Source: Wohlfahrtiimonas larvae_A
Lineage (GTDB): Bacteria; Pseudomonadota; Gammaproteobacteria; Cardiobacteriales; Wohlfahrtiimonadaceae
DNA length: 64,000 bases
Direction of reading: 5' to 3'
Assembly: GCA_040394195.1 (NCBI GenBank)
Contig: JBEBSR010000005.1
Coordinates: 1-64,000, forward strand
A model generated the notes under the pieces. That model made no database searches. It had not been told where the DNA came from and was given only the letters and a program-made list of their open reading frames with translations. The translations under genes and the position numbers were made by a program. Positions 43,527-51,462 of this stretch are shown here, piece by piece. Each line of letters begins with the position of its first letter. The first letter of the stretch is position 1.

Positions 43527-43955
43527 ATGTTACAAGAATTTAAAAAATTTTTATTGCGCGGTAATATTCTTGATTTGTCAGTGGGTGTTGTGATCGGTAC
43601 AGCATTTACAGCAATCGTTAATAAAATTGTAGAGGGTTTATTAACTCCAATCATTAGCTTGATTTTTGTATTAACAACAGGCAGTAAATCTGCAGATGAC
43701 GCATTAGGTAACATGGTTTTCCAAGTGAAAGGTGTAACTTTCAACGTGGGTTCTGTATTGAGTGCTTTAATCACATTCTTAATCACAGCAATGGTATTGT
43801 TTTTGATTATGAAAACTGTGAACAAAGTGGTGGCGGCAACTCAGCGTGCAGAGAAAGAAGCGGCAGAGGCAGCGCCTGCTGAGCCAGCAGCACTAACTTC
43901 TGAAGACTACTTGAAAGAAATTCGTGATTTATTGGCTAAACAAGCTGAAAAATAA
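43527..43955 (+). CDS. mscL: Large-conductance mechanosensitive channel MscL
   Basis: This 142-residue pentameric inner-membrane channel opens on osmotic downshock. The N-terminal helix EFKKFLLRGNILDLSVGVVIG is the most conserved part of MscL. TM1 (about residues 15-45) is followed by a periplasmic loop, TM2 (VGSVLSALITFLITAMVLFLIM) and a cytoplasmic helix (SEDYLKEIRDLLAKQ) after an Ala/Glu-rich linker. The open frame extends up to 43446, but only the ATG at 43527 matches the family N-terminus. A terminator follows at 44011-44037. Confidence 0.96.
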   Translation: MLQEFKKFLLRGNILDLSVGVVIGTAFTAIVNKIVEGLLTPIISLIFVLTTGSKSADDALGNMVFQVKGVTFNVGSVLSALITFLITAMVLFLIMKTVNKVVAATQRAEKEAAEAAPAEPAALTSEDYLKEIRDLLAKQAEK

Positions 43956-44010
43956 TTATATTTTGCATGTTATATGTGGCTTATCCTAAAATAAGTCGAC
44001 AGATTTATTG

Positions 44011-44037
44011 CACCCTATGAATTTCATTGGGTGTTTT
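44011..44037 (+). terminator. Terminator downstream of mscL
   Basis: CACCC-ATGAA and TTCAT-GGGTG form a palindromic stem with one internal mismatch, followed by TTTT. The core ATGAATTTCATTGGG is shared with the terminator at 49021-49043. Confidence 0.75.
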
Positions 44038-44458
44038 ATAATTCAGCGATAAATGTGAAAAGTATACAGCAGGGTTGAAAGCGCGATTAGTTAATTTAGA
44101 ATAATAAGCATTATTTATCAGTACAAAACTATAATATTAACTGGTAGATAATTTGAGCGATATCTTAATAGTAATCTATTTTATTAATTTTAATAGAAGT
44201 GATAGTATTAAAAGACTATTCAAGACCAATAAGGAGTATTTTGATAAAGCTATTCTACTAAGGATAAAGGCCTCGTGATATCTAATTATAATTGGTGATG
44301 TTTCTTTGATTATATTGGTTATTACATTACAACATACACTGTTTGCTTTTTTCTTATTGGAATTCAATTTTTAGACAATAGAATTATTCTGTTTCATGCT
44401 TATGTGACATTACTCAATTAATATTATTGACATTATATTTAATAAGTAGGGGTACAAA
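44038..44458. other. Long AT-rich upstream region of the decarboxylase gene
   Basis: About 420 bp have no credible gene on either strand. TGTGA-N6-TCAAT at 44403-44418 resembles a partial CRP/FNR-type half-palindrome, and TTGACA occurs at 44427-44432, but no well-spaced -10 follows before the ATG at 44459. The length of this region suggests complex regulation of the decarboxylase/antiporter genes. Confidence 0.35.
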
Positions 44459-45820
44459 ATGGATAAGAAACAAGAGTTACTTAATGGCTGTCCTCATGAA
44501 GTACAAAGTGGATGGATGACGCGCTCCAGTAAAGTATTAGCAGCCTTTCATGAAAAAATTCATAGTGCAGAACGAAAAGAATACGCACCAAGTGTGCAAA
44601 AATTAGCAGATTTTATTGAAGATAATCCTGTTATCAAGTATCTCGTAGAAGATGCTTGTAATAAAAATAAAAATCTAGTCGAAGCTTGTGAAAATGAGCA
44701 AGATAACCCTGATCATATTATGATCCCTAGAATTAAAGATACGGAAACGTTTTTACATGGCTTTAATACCATTTTAAAACAAGCACCTCAGTTTGTAGAT
44801 AATGAATTGGTTGGTTTACCTTATTCAGCTTGGGTTGTTGGCTTGGATCCAACTTTAAGTGGAGTTGCACTTTTCAGTTTGCCAATGTTTAACGAAGCTA
44901 TGAAAGAAATTCTACATGAATGGTTCTTATTCTTAGATCATGCAGAATCAGGTACAGAGTTATTTGGTAAAGAAGGTGAGCAATGGTTGTCAGATAAAGC
45001 GAAAGCTCAATATCAATTTGATGATTGGGCGAAAGATTCAGAAACATTACCATACTGGAAATCTTGGAACTCATTTTTTACTCGACAATTTAAAGATAAA
45101 GCAAAGCAAAGGCCAATTGCTGGTCCAGAATCAAACCAAACTGTTATTTCTCCGAACGATGGTTCAGTTTTCAGATGGCAAGATAATGTATTAGAAACCG
45201 ATGTATTTTGGTTTAAAGATATGCGTTATTCTATCTCAGATATCTTGAACTCTTCAGATAAAGAGCAGCAAGCTTTGATTGATCAATACGATCTTGTGAA
45301 TATGTTTAAAGACGGAACCATTTTCCAAACGTACCTAAACCCTTATAACTTCCATAGATGGTGGGTGCCTGTTAATGGTGACGTATTATTCGACCCAATT
45401 GTTATTCCAGGTGATTATTTTAACAAAGTGGTAATTCCTGATTTTGCAGGTGCAACAACAGCATCATTGCCATACTCAATCCAAGTTAATGCTCGTGGTT
45501 TAATTGTATTTAAAACTGAAGATTACGGTTATGTTTGTTGTTTACCATTAGGAATGGGTGAGGTTTCAACCATTTCATTTGATGAAAAAATGAAAAAAGG
45601 TGCGTCTGTTCTGAAAGGTGAAGAGATGGGTACATTTAATTATGGTGGATCTTCTTTTGTGATGATTTACCAAAAAATACCAAACAAAAAGCTCGTTTTC
45701 ATCGATGCAGCAGGCAATTTGATTCCTAAAGAACCAATTCTACCTGAAGGTAGTGCAAGTGTCGGTGGTATTACAATCAATATTGGTGCACAAATTGGTA
45801 AGTGGATTGATGTTATTTAA
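44459..45820 (+). CDS. Phosphatidylserine-decarboxylase-like pyruvoyl enzyme (PsiD-type amino-acid decarboxylase candidate)
   Basis: This 453-residue protein has an N-terminal PSD-associated domain (about residues 50-200) and a C-terminal PSD-like catalytic domain. Visible catalytic features are D234 in SPNDGSV, H299 in NFHRWWVP and the self-cleavage site G397-S398 in NYGGSSF, which would yield a 56-residue alpha chain with a pyruvoyl group. True bacterial PSDs are shorter membrane enzymes without the N-terminal domain. The same two-domain layout is found in fungal PsiD, an L-tryptophan decarboxylase of similar length. Two amino-acid antiporter genes follow on the same strand, so I favour a soluble amino-acid decarboxylase; phosphatidylserine remains possible. 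Confidence 0.75.
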   Translation: MDKKQELLNGCPHEVQSGWMTRSSKVLAAFHEKIHSAERKEYAPSVQKLADFIEDNPVIKYLVEDACNKNKNLVEACENEQDNPDHIMIPRIKDTETFLHGFNTILKQAPQFVDNELVGLPYSAWVVGLDPTLSGVALFSLPMFNEAMKEILHEWFLFLDHAESGTELFGKEGEQWLSDKAKAQYQFDDWAKDSETLPYWKSWNSFFTRQFKDKAKQRPIAGPESNQTVISPNDGSVFRWQDNVLETDVFWFKDMRYSISDILNSSDKEQQALIDQYDLVNMFKDGTIFQTYLNPYNFHRWWVPVNGDVLFDPIVIPGDYFNKVVIPDFAGATTASLPYSIQVNARGLIVFKTEDYGYVCCLPLGMGEVSTISFDEKMKKGASVLKGEEMGTFNYGGSSFVMIYQKIPNKKLVFIDAAGNLIPKEPILPEGSASVGGITINIGAQIGKWIDVI

Positions 45821-45878
45821 TATATTAATTTATATGTTAAAAATCTGTCTAAATACGATTAGATAATTCAATAATGTT

Positions 45879-45908
45879 AATCGCTATTTTTTTCGGGAAA
45901 TAGTGATT
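45879..45908 (+). other. Hairpin between the decarboxylase and first antiporter genes
   Basis: AATCGCTATTT and AAATAGTGATT pair over 11 bp (one G-T pair) around an 8-nt loop TTTTCGGG. No T-run follows. It probably tunes mRNA stability or readthrough between the decarboxylase and transporter genes. Confidence 0.55.
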
Positions 45909-45974
45909 ATAAAAGTATGATGAATGTGGTTGATATCTATCTGTTAATTATAATTTCAAAGAAAGGTCAATTAT

Positions 45975-47450
45975 ATGAGCACTCAAAATCAAACTAGTAG
46001 TGGCCAAGTATCTACAGATAGTGGTGGAGCTAAACTTGGTCTTCTCGCCTTAATAGCAATTGTTGTCGGTTCAATGCTAGGTGGTGGTGTTTTTAGTTTG
46101 CCACAAAATACAGCTGCAAGTTCCGGCGTAGGTCCAGTTCTTATTGCATGGGTGATTGCAGGGATAGGCGTTTATTTTATTGCCAACTCATTTCGTATTC
46201 TTTCTGATATACGACCAGATTTACAAGCTGGTGTTTACATGTATGCACAAGAAGGATTTGGTTCTTTCATAGGTTTTAATGTTGCGTGGGGCTACTGGTT
46301 GATGACAGCTTTCGGGAATGTTGCATTTGCTGTTATTTTAATGGATGCATTCGATGAGTTTTTTCCTGGCGTATTTACCAATGGTAATAATTTAAATTCA
46401 ATCATTTGTGGTTCTATTTTAATCTGGGGTTACAATTTTCTAGTTCTATCAGGAACAAAAGTTGCAGGATTTATTAATACATTAGGTACGATTGCTAAAC
46501 TTGTTCCTCTTGTATTATTTGTATTGATTTTGGGTGTGCTAATTGACTATTCGCAGCTATTTAGCAACTTCTGGGGTATGGATCCACAGATTGTGACAGA
46601 GGTAGGGGGTAAGTCAGAATCCGTTTCTTTATTGTCACAAATTTTATCGCCTATGACTGTAACACTTTGGGCATTCATTGGTGTTGAAGGTGCTGTTGTG
46701 CTTTCTGGCCGTGCTAAGAATAAAAAAGATGTTGGTAAAGCAACACTTTTAGGCTTTATCGTTGCATTAGTGATTTACATTTTGCTTTCAGTTTTACCTT
46801 TTGGTGTTATGCCACAAACTGAGTTAGCAAAGGTTGCAAACCCTTCAACAGCAGGTGTTTTACAGAAAGTTGTTGGCGATTGGGGTAAATGGTTGATGAG
46901 TGTTGGTCTGATCATCTCTGTTCTTGCTGGCTGGTTAGCTTGGACGATGGTCTGTGCTGAAATTCCAATGGTTGCAGGGGAAAAAGGCGCATTTCCAAAA
47001 GCATTTGCTAAAACTAATAAGAATCAATCAGCAAGCGTTTCACTTTGGATTAGTAGTGCTGTAATGCAGGCTGCAATGTTGTTGGTGTATTTCTCTAATA
47101 ATGCATGGAACACAATGTACAATATTAGTGCATTGATGGTAGTACCTGCATATATTACGACTACGCTCTATATTTCTAAGTTATGTTTGACAAATGAATA
47201 CAGCAAATATGCTAAAACTGGTAAAGCACTGGCTGTTATTGGTGGGATTCTTGGTGCATTCTTCTGTCTATTTATCTTATATGCAAGTGAAATACAATAT
47301 GTGGTGTTAATTCCATTGCTTTTAACTGTTGGTCTACCAGTATTCATTTGGGCACAAAAAGAAAAAAAAGATAATGGTCCTATCTTTGAAAAGTTTGAAT
47401 ATAGTGTGTGCATCATACATGATAATGGTCACCCTATTTTCTTAATATAA
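45975..47450 (+). CDS. APC-family amino acid antiporter 1 (ArcD/CadB-type)
   Basis: This 491-residue, 12-helix transporter belongs to the basic amino acid/polyamine antiporter group of the APC superfamily. Helix 1 carries the substrate-binding GSMLGGGVFSLPQN motif; FRILSDIRPDLQAGVYMYAQEGFG and the helix 6 block WAFIGVEGAVVLSGRA are characteristic of arginine/ornithine-type exchangers. It follows the PSD-like decarboxylase by about 150 bp and precedes a tandem paralogue. The probable role is to exchange an amino acid for its decarboxylated amine. The C-terminus runs into a hairpin at 47428-47461 and lacks the last hydrophobic segment seen in the second copy, so it may be slightly truncated. 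Confidence 0.85.
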   Translation: MSTQNQTSSGQVSTDSGGAKLGLLALIAIVVGSMLGGGVFSLPQNTAASSGVGPVLIAWVIAGIGVYFIANSFRILSDIRPDLQAGVYMYAQEGFGSFIGFNVAWGYWLMTAFGNVAFAVILMDAFDEFFPGVFTNGNNLNSIICGSILIWGYNFLVLSGTKVAGFINTLGTIAKLVPLVLFVLILGVLIDYSQLFSNFWGMDPQIVTEVGGKSESVSLLSQILSPMTVTLWAFIGVEGAVVLSGRAKNKKDVGKATLLGFIVALVIYILLSVLPFGVMPQTELAKVANPSTAGVLQKVVGDWGKWLMSVGLIISVLAGWLAWTMVCAEIPMVAGEKGAFPKAFAKTNKNQSASVSLWISSAVMQAAMLLVYFSNNAWNTMYNISALMVVPAYITTTLYISKLCLTNEYSKYAKTGKALAVIGGILGAFFCLFILYASEIQYVVLIPLLLTVGLPVFIWAQKEKKDNGPIFEKFEYSVCIIHDNGHPIFLI

Positions 47451-47461
47451 AATAGGGTGAC
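47428..47461 (+). other. Hairpin spanning the stop codon of antiporter 1
   Basis: GTCACCCTATTTT and AAAATAGGGTGAC pair perfectly over 13 bp around an 8-nt loop; the antiporter-1 stop TAA lies at the loop/3' arm junction. No T-run follows, so transcription should continue into antiporter 2, perhaps at a lower level. Confidence 0.75.
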
Positions 47462-47485
47462 TTGATAATAAGGAATAAATTTTTT

Positions 47486-48934
47486 ATGAGTAGCAATAAA
47501 GATAACGCTCAAAAACTAGGATTGATTGCATTAATTGCTATTGTTGTTAGTTCTATGATTGGTGGCGGGGTAGATAGCTTACCTAAAAGTATGGCACTTC
47601 AATCAGCACTAGGCCCTGTAATTTTAGCATGGCTTATTGGGGGTTTTGGAATGTTCTTTATAGCTAATACATTTAGGATTTTATCTGATATTAGACCTGA
47701 TTTACAATCAGGTGTTTATATGTATTCACGCGAAGGATTTGGTGCATTTATAGGGTTTATTGTCGCTTGGGGCTATTGGCTAATGACAATATTTGGCAAT
47801 GTTGCTTTTGCTGTAATGGTTATGGATTCTTTGAATTATTTTTTCCCTGGAAATTTTACAGGTGGGAATAATATTACTTCAATTATTTGCGCTTCCATAT
47901 TAATTTGGGGATTTAATTTTCTTGTTTTATCTGGTACTAAAAATGCAAGTATTTTAAATACAATTGGAACTATTGGTAAATTAATTCCTCTCATTATTTT
48001 TGTTGTATGTGTTGGGTATTTTATAACTAAACATCAATTATTTAGTAATATTTGGGGTGTTGAAAAGATTGATAATGTTAAACCGCTAGGATCAATAATA
48101 GAGCAAATTATCGCCCCCATGAGTGTTGTGTTGTGGAGCTTTATTGGTATAGAAGGAGCTGTTGCTCTTTCTGATAGGGCAAAAAATAAAAAAGATATCG
48201 GTAAGGCAACAATGATTGGCTTTGTTATATCTCTTTTCATTTGTATATTAATATCCATTTTACCTTTTGGAATTATGTCACAACATGAATTAAGCCAAAT
48301 ACCTACCCCATCAACAGCGGGTGTTTTAGGCATAGCGGTTGGGAGTTTAGGAAAAGATATTATGAATATAGGTGTCTTGGTATCTGTCCTTGTTGGTTGG
48401 CTTGCTTGGACGATGCTTTGTGCTGAAATTCCTATGGTAGCATCCCAAAATGGTACTTTTCCAAAATTTTTTCAAAAGAGAAATTATAAAGGAGCTGCTT
48501 CAGCATCACTTTGGTCTAGTAGTATAATTATGCAATTAGTTGTTTTTTTAGTTTATTTTTCAAATAATGCATGGAGAACTATGCTTGATATTTCTGCCGT
48601 AACTGTTTTACCTGCATATATTGGTTCAACAGCATTTTTATTTAAAATATGTCTAAATAATAGTTATGAGCAATATGCAAAAAAAGGAAAAATATTTGCA
48701 ATGATTAGCTCTGTAATTGGAATTATTTTTTGTTGTTTTATGATTTATGCAAGTGGGATTAAGAACGTATTGATGGTTCCTTTAATTCTTTCTCTAGGAA
48801 TCCCTGTCTATCTGTGGGCTGTTAAAGAAAATTCTATAAATAATACTATTTCATTATCAAGAACAGAAAAAAACTATATGGCAATATTACTTTCTTTAAT
48901 GATTATATTTTCAGCAATATATTTATTTTTTTAA
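47486..48934 (+). CDS. APC-family amino acid antiporter 2, tandem paralogue
   Basis: This 482-residue paralogue aligns collinearly with antiporter 1 over nearly its whole length (SMIGGGVDSLPKSMA, FRILSDIRPDLQSGVYMYSREGFG, SFIGIEGAVALSDRA). In the helix 1 substrate loop, the Phe of GGGVFSLP is Asp here, which may change specificity. A further hydrophobic segment lies at the C-terminus (AILLSLMIIFSAIYLFF). Its DNA is more AT-rich than copy 1. An upstream TTG at 47462 is unlikely; the ATG at 47486 has AAGGA about 11 nt upstream. It is the last gene of the decarboxylase/antiporter unit. Confidence 0.85.
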   Translation: MSSNKDNAQKLGLIALIAIVVSSMIGGGVDSLPKSMALQSALGPVILAWLIGGFGMFFIANTFRILSDIRPDLQSGVYMYSREGFGAFIGFIVAWGYWLMTIFGNVAFAVMVMDSLNYFFPGNFTGGNNITSIICASILIWGFNFLVLSGTKNASILNTIGTIGKLIPLIIFVVCVGYFITKHQLFSNIWGVEKIDNVKPLGSIIEQIIAPMSVVLWSFIGIEGAVALSDRAKNKKDIGKATMIGFVISLFICILISILPFGIMSQHELSQIPTPSTAGVLGIAVGSLGKDIMNIGVLVSVLVGWLAWTMLCAEIPMVASQNGTFPKFFQKRNYKGAASASLWSSSIIMQLVVFLVYFSNNAWRTMLDISAVTVLPAYIGSTAFLFKICLNNSYEQYAKKGKIFAMISSVIGIIFCCFMIYASGIKNVLMVPLILSLGIPVYLWAVKENSINNTISLSRTEKNYMAILLSLMIIFSAIYLFF

Positions 48935-49020
48935 TCTAGAAGATTTTCATTATACAGCTGATGATTATACAACATAATTTTGTTAGTTATTTTTGGTGGC
49001 ATTATGATTGAATTATAAGA

Positions 49021-49048
49021 TGCCCAATGAATTTCATTGGGCATTTTA
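49021..49048. terminator. Terminator between antiporter 2 and the convergent fumarase gene
   Basis: TGCCCAATGAA and TTCATTGGGCA are a perfect 11-bp inverted repeat around one T (effective loop larger), followed by TTTT on the plus strand. It serves antiporter 2 and possibly the convergent fumarase gene. Its core resembles the mscL terminator. Confidence 0.82.
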
Positions 49049-49050
49049 AT

Positions 49051-50565
49051 TTATTGAGTGATAACTGGAATTTTACCAATTTTAGCTTGCCATTTAACTG
49101 GCTCAGTCTTATGAACTGATTGACCTAATGTATCAACAGCAACAGTTACAGGCATATCTTCTACAGTAAATTCATAAATCGCTTCCATACCTAAATCTTC
49201 AAATGCTAATACTTTAGAAGCTTTGATTGCTTTAGAAACTAAGTAAGCTGCACCACCAACCGCCATTAAATAAACGGCTTTATTATCTTTGATGGCTTCG
49301 ATCGCGATGTCACCACGCTCTGATTTACCAATCATACCGATTAAACCTGTAGTTTCTAAGATTTGGCGAGTGAATTTATCCATGCGCGTTGCAGTTGTTG
49401 GGCCAGCAGGGCCAACGACTTCATCATTGATAGGGTCAACAGGGCCAACGTAATAGATAAAGCGATTAGTGAAATCTACAGGTAATTTTTCACCTTTATT
49501 CAACATATCGATCATGCGTTTATGTGCAGCATCACGGCCAGTTAAAATTTTACCTGACAATAATAAAGTATCACCAGGCTGCCATGTTGCAATTTCATCT
49601 TTAGTGATGTTATCTAGGTTAACTTTTTTACCTGCGGAACTATCATTTGTGATCTTTGGCCAGATATCTAAATTTGGTGGCGTTAATACCGCAGGGCCAT
49701 TGCCATCCAATGTGAAATGAACATGGCGACTAGCAGCGCAGTTAGGAATCATAGCAACAGGCAAGTTTGCAGCATGTGTTGGGCATTCTAGGATTTTAAT
49801 GTCCAATACTGTAGTTAAACCACCCAAGCCTTGCGCACCAATGCCCAATGCATTCACTTTATCATATAACTCTAAGCGAACTTCTTCTGCACGAGTTTTT
49901 GCACCTTTTGCGATTAAGTCTTGGATATCGATTGGCTCCATCAATGATTTTTTAGCCATCAACATTGCTTCTTCCGCAGTGCCACCGATGCCAATACCCA
50001 AAATTCCTGGTGGACACCAGCCTGCACCCATTTCAGGTACCATTTTTAAAACCCAATCCACAACAGAGTCAGAAGGATTTAACATCGCAAATTTACTTTT
50101 TGCTTCACTGCCACCGCCTTTAGCAGCAACATGAACTTCGATTTTATCGCCAGGTACTAAGTCGTAGTGAATCACAGCAGGCGTATTATCTTTAGTATTG
50201 ATGCGTTTACCCATTGGATCAGCCAATACAGAAGCACGCAAGATATTGTCAGGATCTGTATAAGCTTTTGCAACGCCTTCATTGATCGCTTGAGTGACAT
50301 CAAAGCCAGCTTCAAATTGTACAGATGTACCGATTTCTACAAATACTGTCACAATCCCTGTATCTTGGCAGATTGGGCGGCGGCCTTCTGCACACATTCT
50401 AGAGTTAATCAGGATTTGTGCCATTGCATCTTTAGCTGCTTTTGATTCTTCACGCTCATAAGCTGCTGTTAGGTTTTTAATATAATCTTCAGGATGATAA
50501 TAGGAGATGAATTGCAAACTATCGTGGATAGATTGAACAAGATCTTCACGTTTGATAATGGTCAC
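49051..50565 (-). CDS. fumA: Class I fumarate hydratase (4Fe-4S)
   Basis: This 504-residue, oxygen-sensitive 4Fe-4S hydro-lyase interconverts fumarate and malate. The N-terminal alpha domain has GRRPICQDTGI (first cluster Cys), a second Cys region CPTHAANLPVAMIPNCAASRHVHF, and the C-terminal beta domain has KGEKLPVDFTNRFIYYVGPVDP and VVGPAGPTTATRMD. The start is GTG at 50565, six nt after AAAGGAG. That ribosome site is part of a long inverted repeat (50567-50628). The enzyme links the malate/oxaloacetate made by citrate lyase and DmlA neighbours to fumarate. The symbol follows E. coli; the fumA/fumB distinction is not possible here. Confidence 0.92.
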   Translation of the reverse strand: MTIIKREDLVQSIHDSLQFISYYHPEDYIKNLTAAYEREESKAAKDAMAQILINSRMCAEGRRPICQDTGIVTVFVEIGTSVQFEAGFDVTQAINEGVAKAYTDPDNILRASVLADPMGKRINTKDNTPAVIHYDLVPGDKIEVHVAAKGGGSEAKSKFAMLNPSDSVVDWVLKMVPEMGAGWCPPGILGIGIGGTAEEAMLMAKKSLMEPIDIQDLIAKGAKTRAEEVRLELYDKVNALGIGAQGLGGLTTVLDIKILECPTHAANLPVAMIPNCAASRHVHFTLDGNGPAVLTPPNLDIWPKITNDSSAGKKVNLDNITKDEIATWQPGDTLLLSGKILTGRDAAHKRMIDMLNKGEKLPVDFTNRFIYYVGPVDPINDEVVGPAGPTTATRMDKFTRQILETTGLIGMIGKSERGDIAIEAIKDNKAVYLMAVGGAAYLVSKAIKASKVLAFEDLGMEAIYEFTVEDMPVTVAVDTLGQSVHKTEPVKWQAKIGKIPVITQ

Positions 50566-50566
50566 T

Positions 50567-50628
50567 ATGCGCTCCTTTAGTGAATTGGTGGTAATTATCG
50601 AGCTGAATCATACCACAAAAGAGCGCAT
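50567..50628 (-). promoter_or_regulatory. Hairpin sequestering the fumarase ribosome-binding site
   Basis: On the transcript (minus strand) ATGCGCTC pairs with GAGCGCAT, which overlaps the Shine-Dalgarno AAAGGAG (50572-50578); inside it GTGGTA pairs with TACCAC (plus coordinates 50611-50616 and 50588-50593). Formation of this stem would hide the ribosome site just before the GTG start. Confidence 0.5.
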
Positions 50629-50639
50629 TAAATGAATGG

Positions 50640-51461
50640 CTAGCCGTGATAAGGCGAACGATTTAACGTGTTGAAAGTACGATATTGAAGGTTTTCTGCC
50701 TGCAAAAATTGACCCAGTTGAACTTGTTGTTCAATTGTGGGTTCATCAATATAAATACAAGAGCCTGTGCCTGTGATTTTGGGTGATAAATCTAAATCAG
50801 TCAGTGCTGTCATATAACCTTGCATTTTAGGGTAGAGTGCATAAATGGCAGAGGTACAATCATTTAAATAATCGGGATGATCTGTCTTTTCTAAGATAGG
50901 ATTTGTACGTGATAGGGCAGGATACTGGAATATTTTTTGCGTACTAATGGAAATATTAGGAATGATCAAGCCATAAGCTTTTTCTTTCGGCTGCATTGGG
51001 ATGAATAAGTCACCAATGCCTTCAGCCCATGCGCTTTGTCCATAGATAAAGATTGGAACATCTGCACCTAAAGTACGGCCCAAAGCTTGGAGTTTTTCTG
51101 AACTGTAATTGAGTTGATACAATTCATTCACTGCCATTAATGTTGTAGCGGCATTGGAACTACCACCACCTAAACCTGCACCCATTGGGATGCTTTTATT
51201 CAGCGTAATGTTTAAGCCTATTGCAATACCACTTTCTTTTTGCAATAAACGAATGGCTTTAACAATGAGATCATTCTCTTCTGTGATGAATTCATTGTGA
51301 TAATCCGCAATGATTTTGTCATCATCACGCAATTCAAATCCTATTTCATCCTGCAATGAAATGAATTGGAATAACGTTTGCAAAAAGTGATAGCCATTCG
51401 GTTCTTGGCGAACTATGCGAAGAAAAAGATTAATCTTCGCAGGAGATTTGAAAAATTGCAT
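50640..51461 (-). CDS. ispE: 4-diphosphocytidyl-2-C-methyl-D-erythritol kinase IspE
   Basis: IspE phosphorylates CDP-methylerythritol in the MEP isoprenoid pathway. It is a GHMP kinase of 273 residues with SPAKINLFLRIV at the N-terminus, the ATP loop PMGAGLGGGSSNAATTL near 95, and LGADVPIFIYGQSAWAEGIG near 135; ITGTGSCIYI is the GHMP motif 3. The ATG at 51461 lies one base after the lolB stop, so the two are translationally coupled; an extended frame to 51482 is unlikely. The lolB-ispE pairing is usual in gammaproteobacteria. Confidence 0.93.
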   Translation of the reverse strand: MQFFKSPAKINLFLRIVRQEPNGYHFLQTLFQFISLQDEIGFELRDDDKIIADYHNEFITEENDLIVKAIRLLQKESGIAIGLNITLNKSIPMGAGLGGGSSNAATTLMAVNELYQLNYSSEKLQALGRTLGADVPIFIYGQSAWAEGIGDLFIPMQPKEKAYGLIIPNISISTQKIFQYPALSRTNPILEKTDHPDYLNDCTSAIYALYPKMQGYMTALTDLDLSPKITGTGSCIYIDEPTIEQQVQLGQFLQAENLQYRTFNTLNRSPYHG

Positions 51462-51462
51462 C

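Noticed and set aside
44260..44300. Very short GTG-initiated frame with Tyr and Trp codons upstream of the decarboxylase
   Set aside because: Only seven codons, no following terminator structure; most likely chance in AT-rich DNA.
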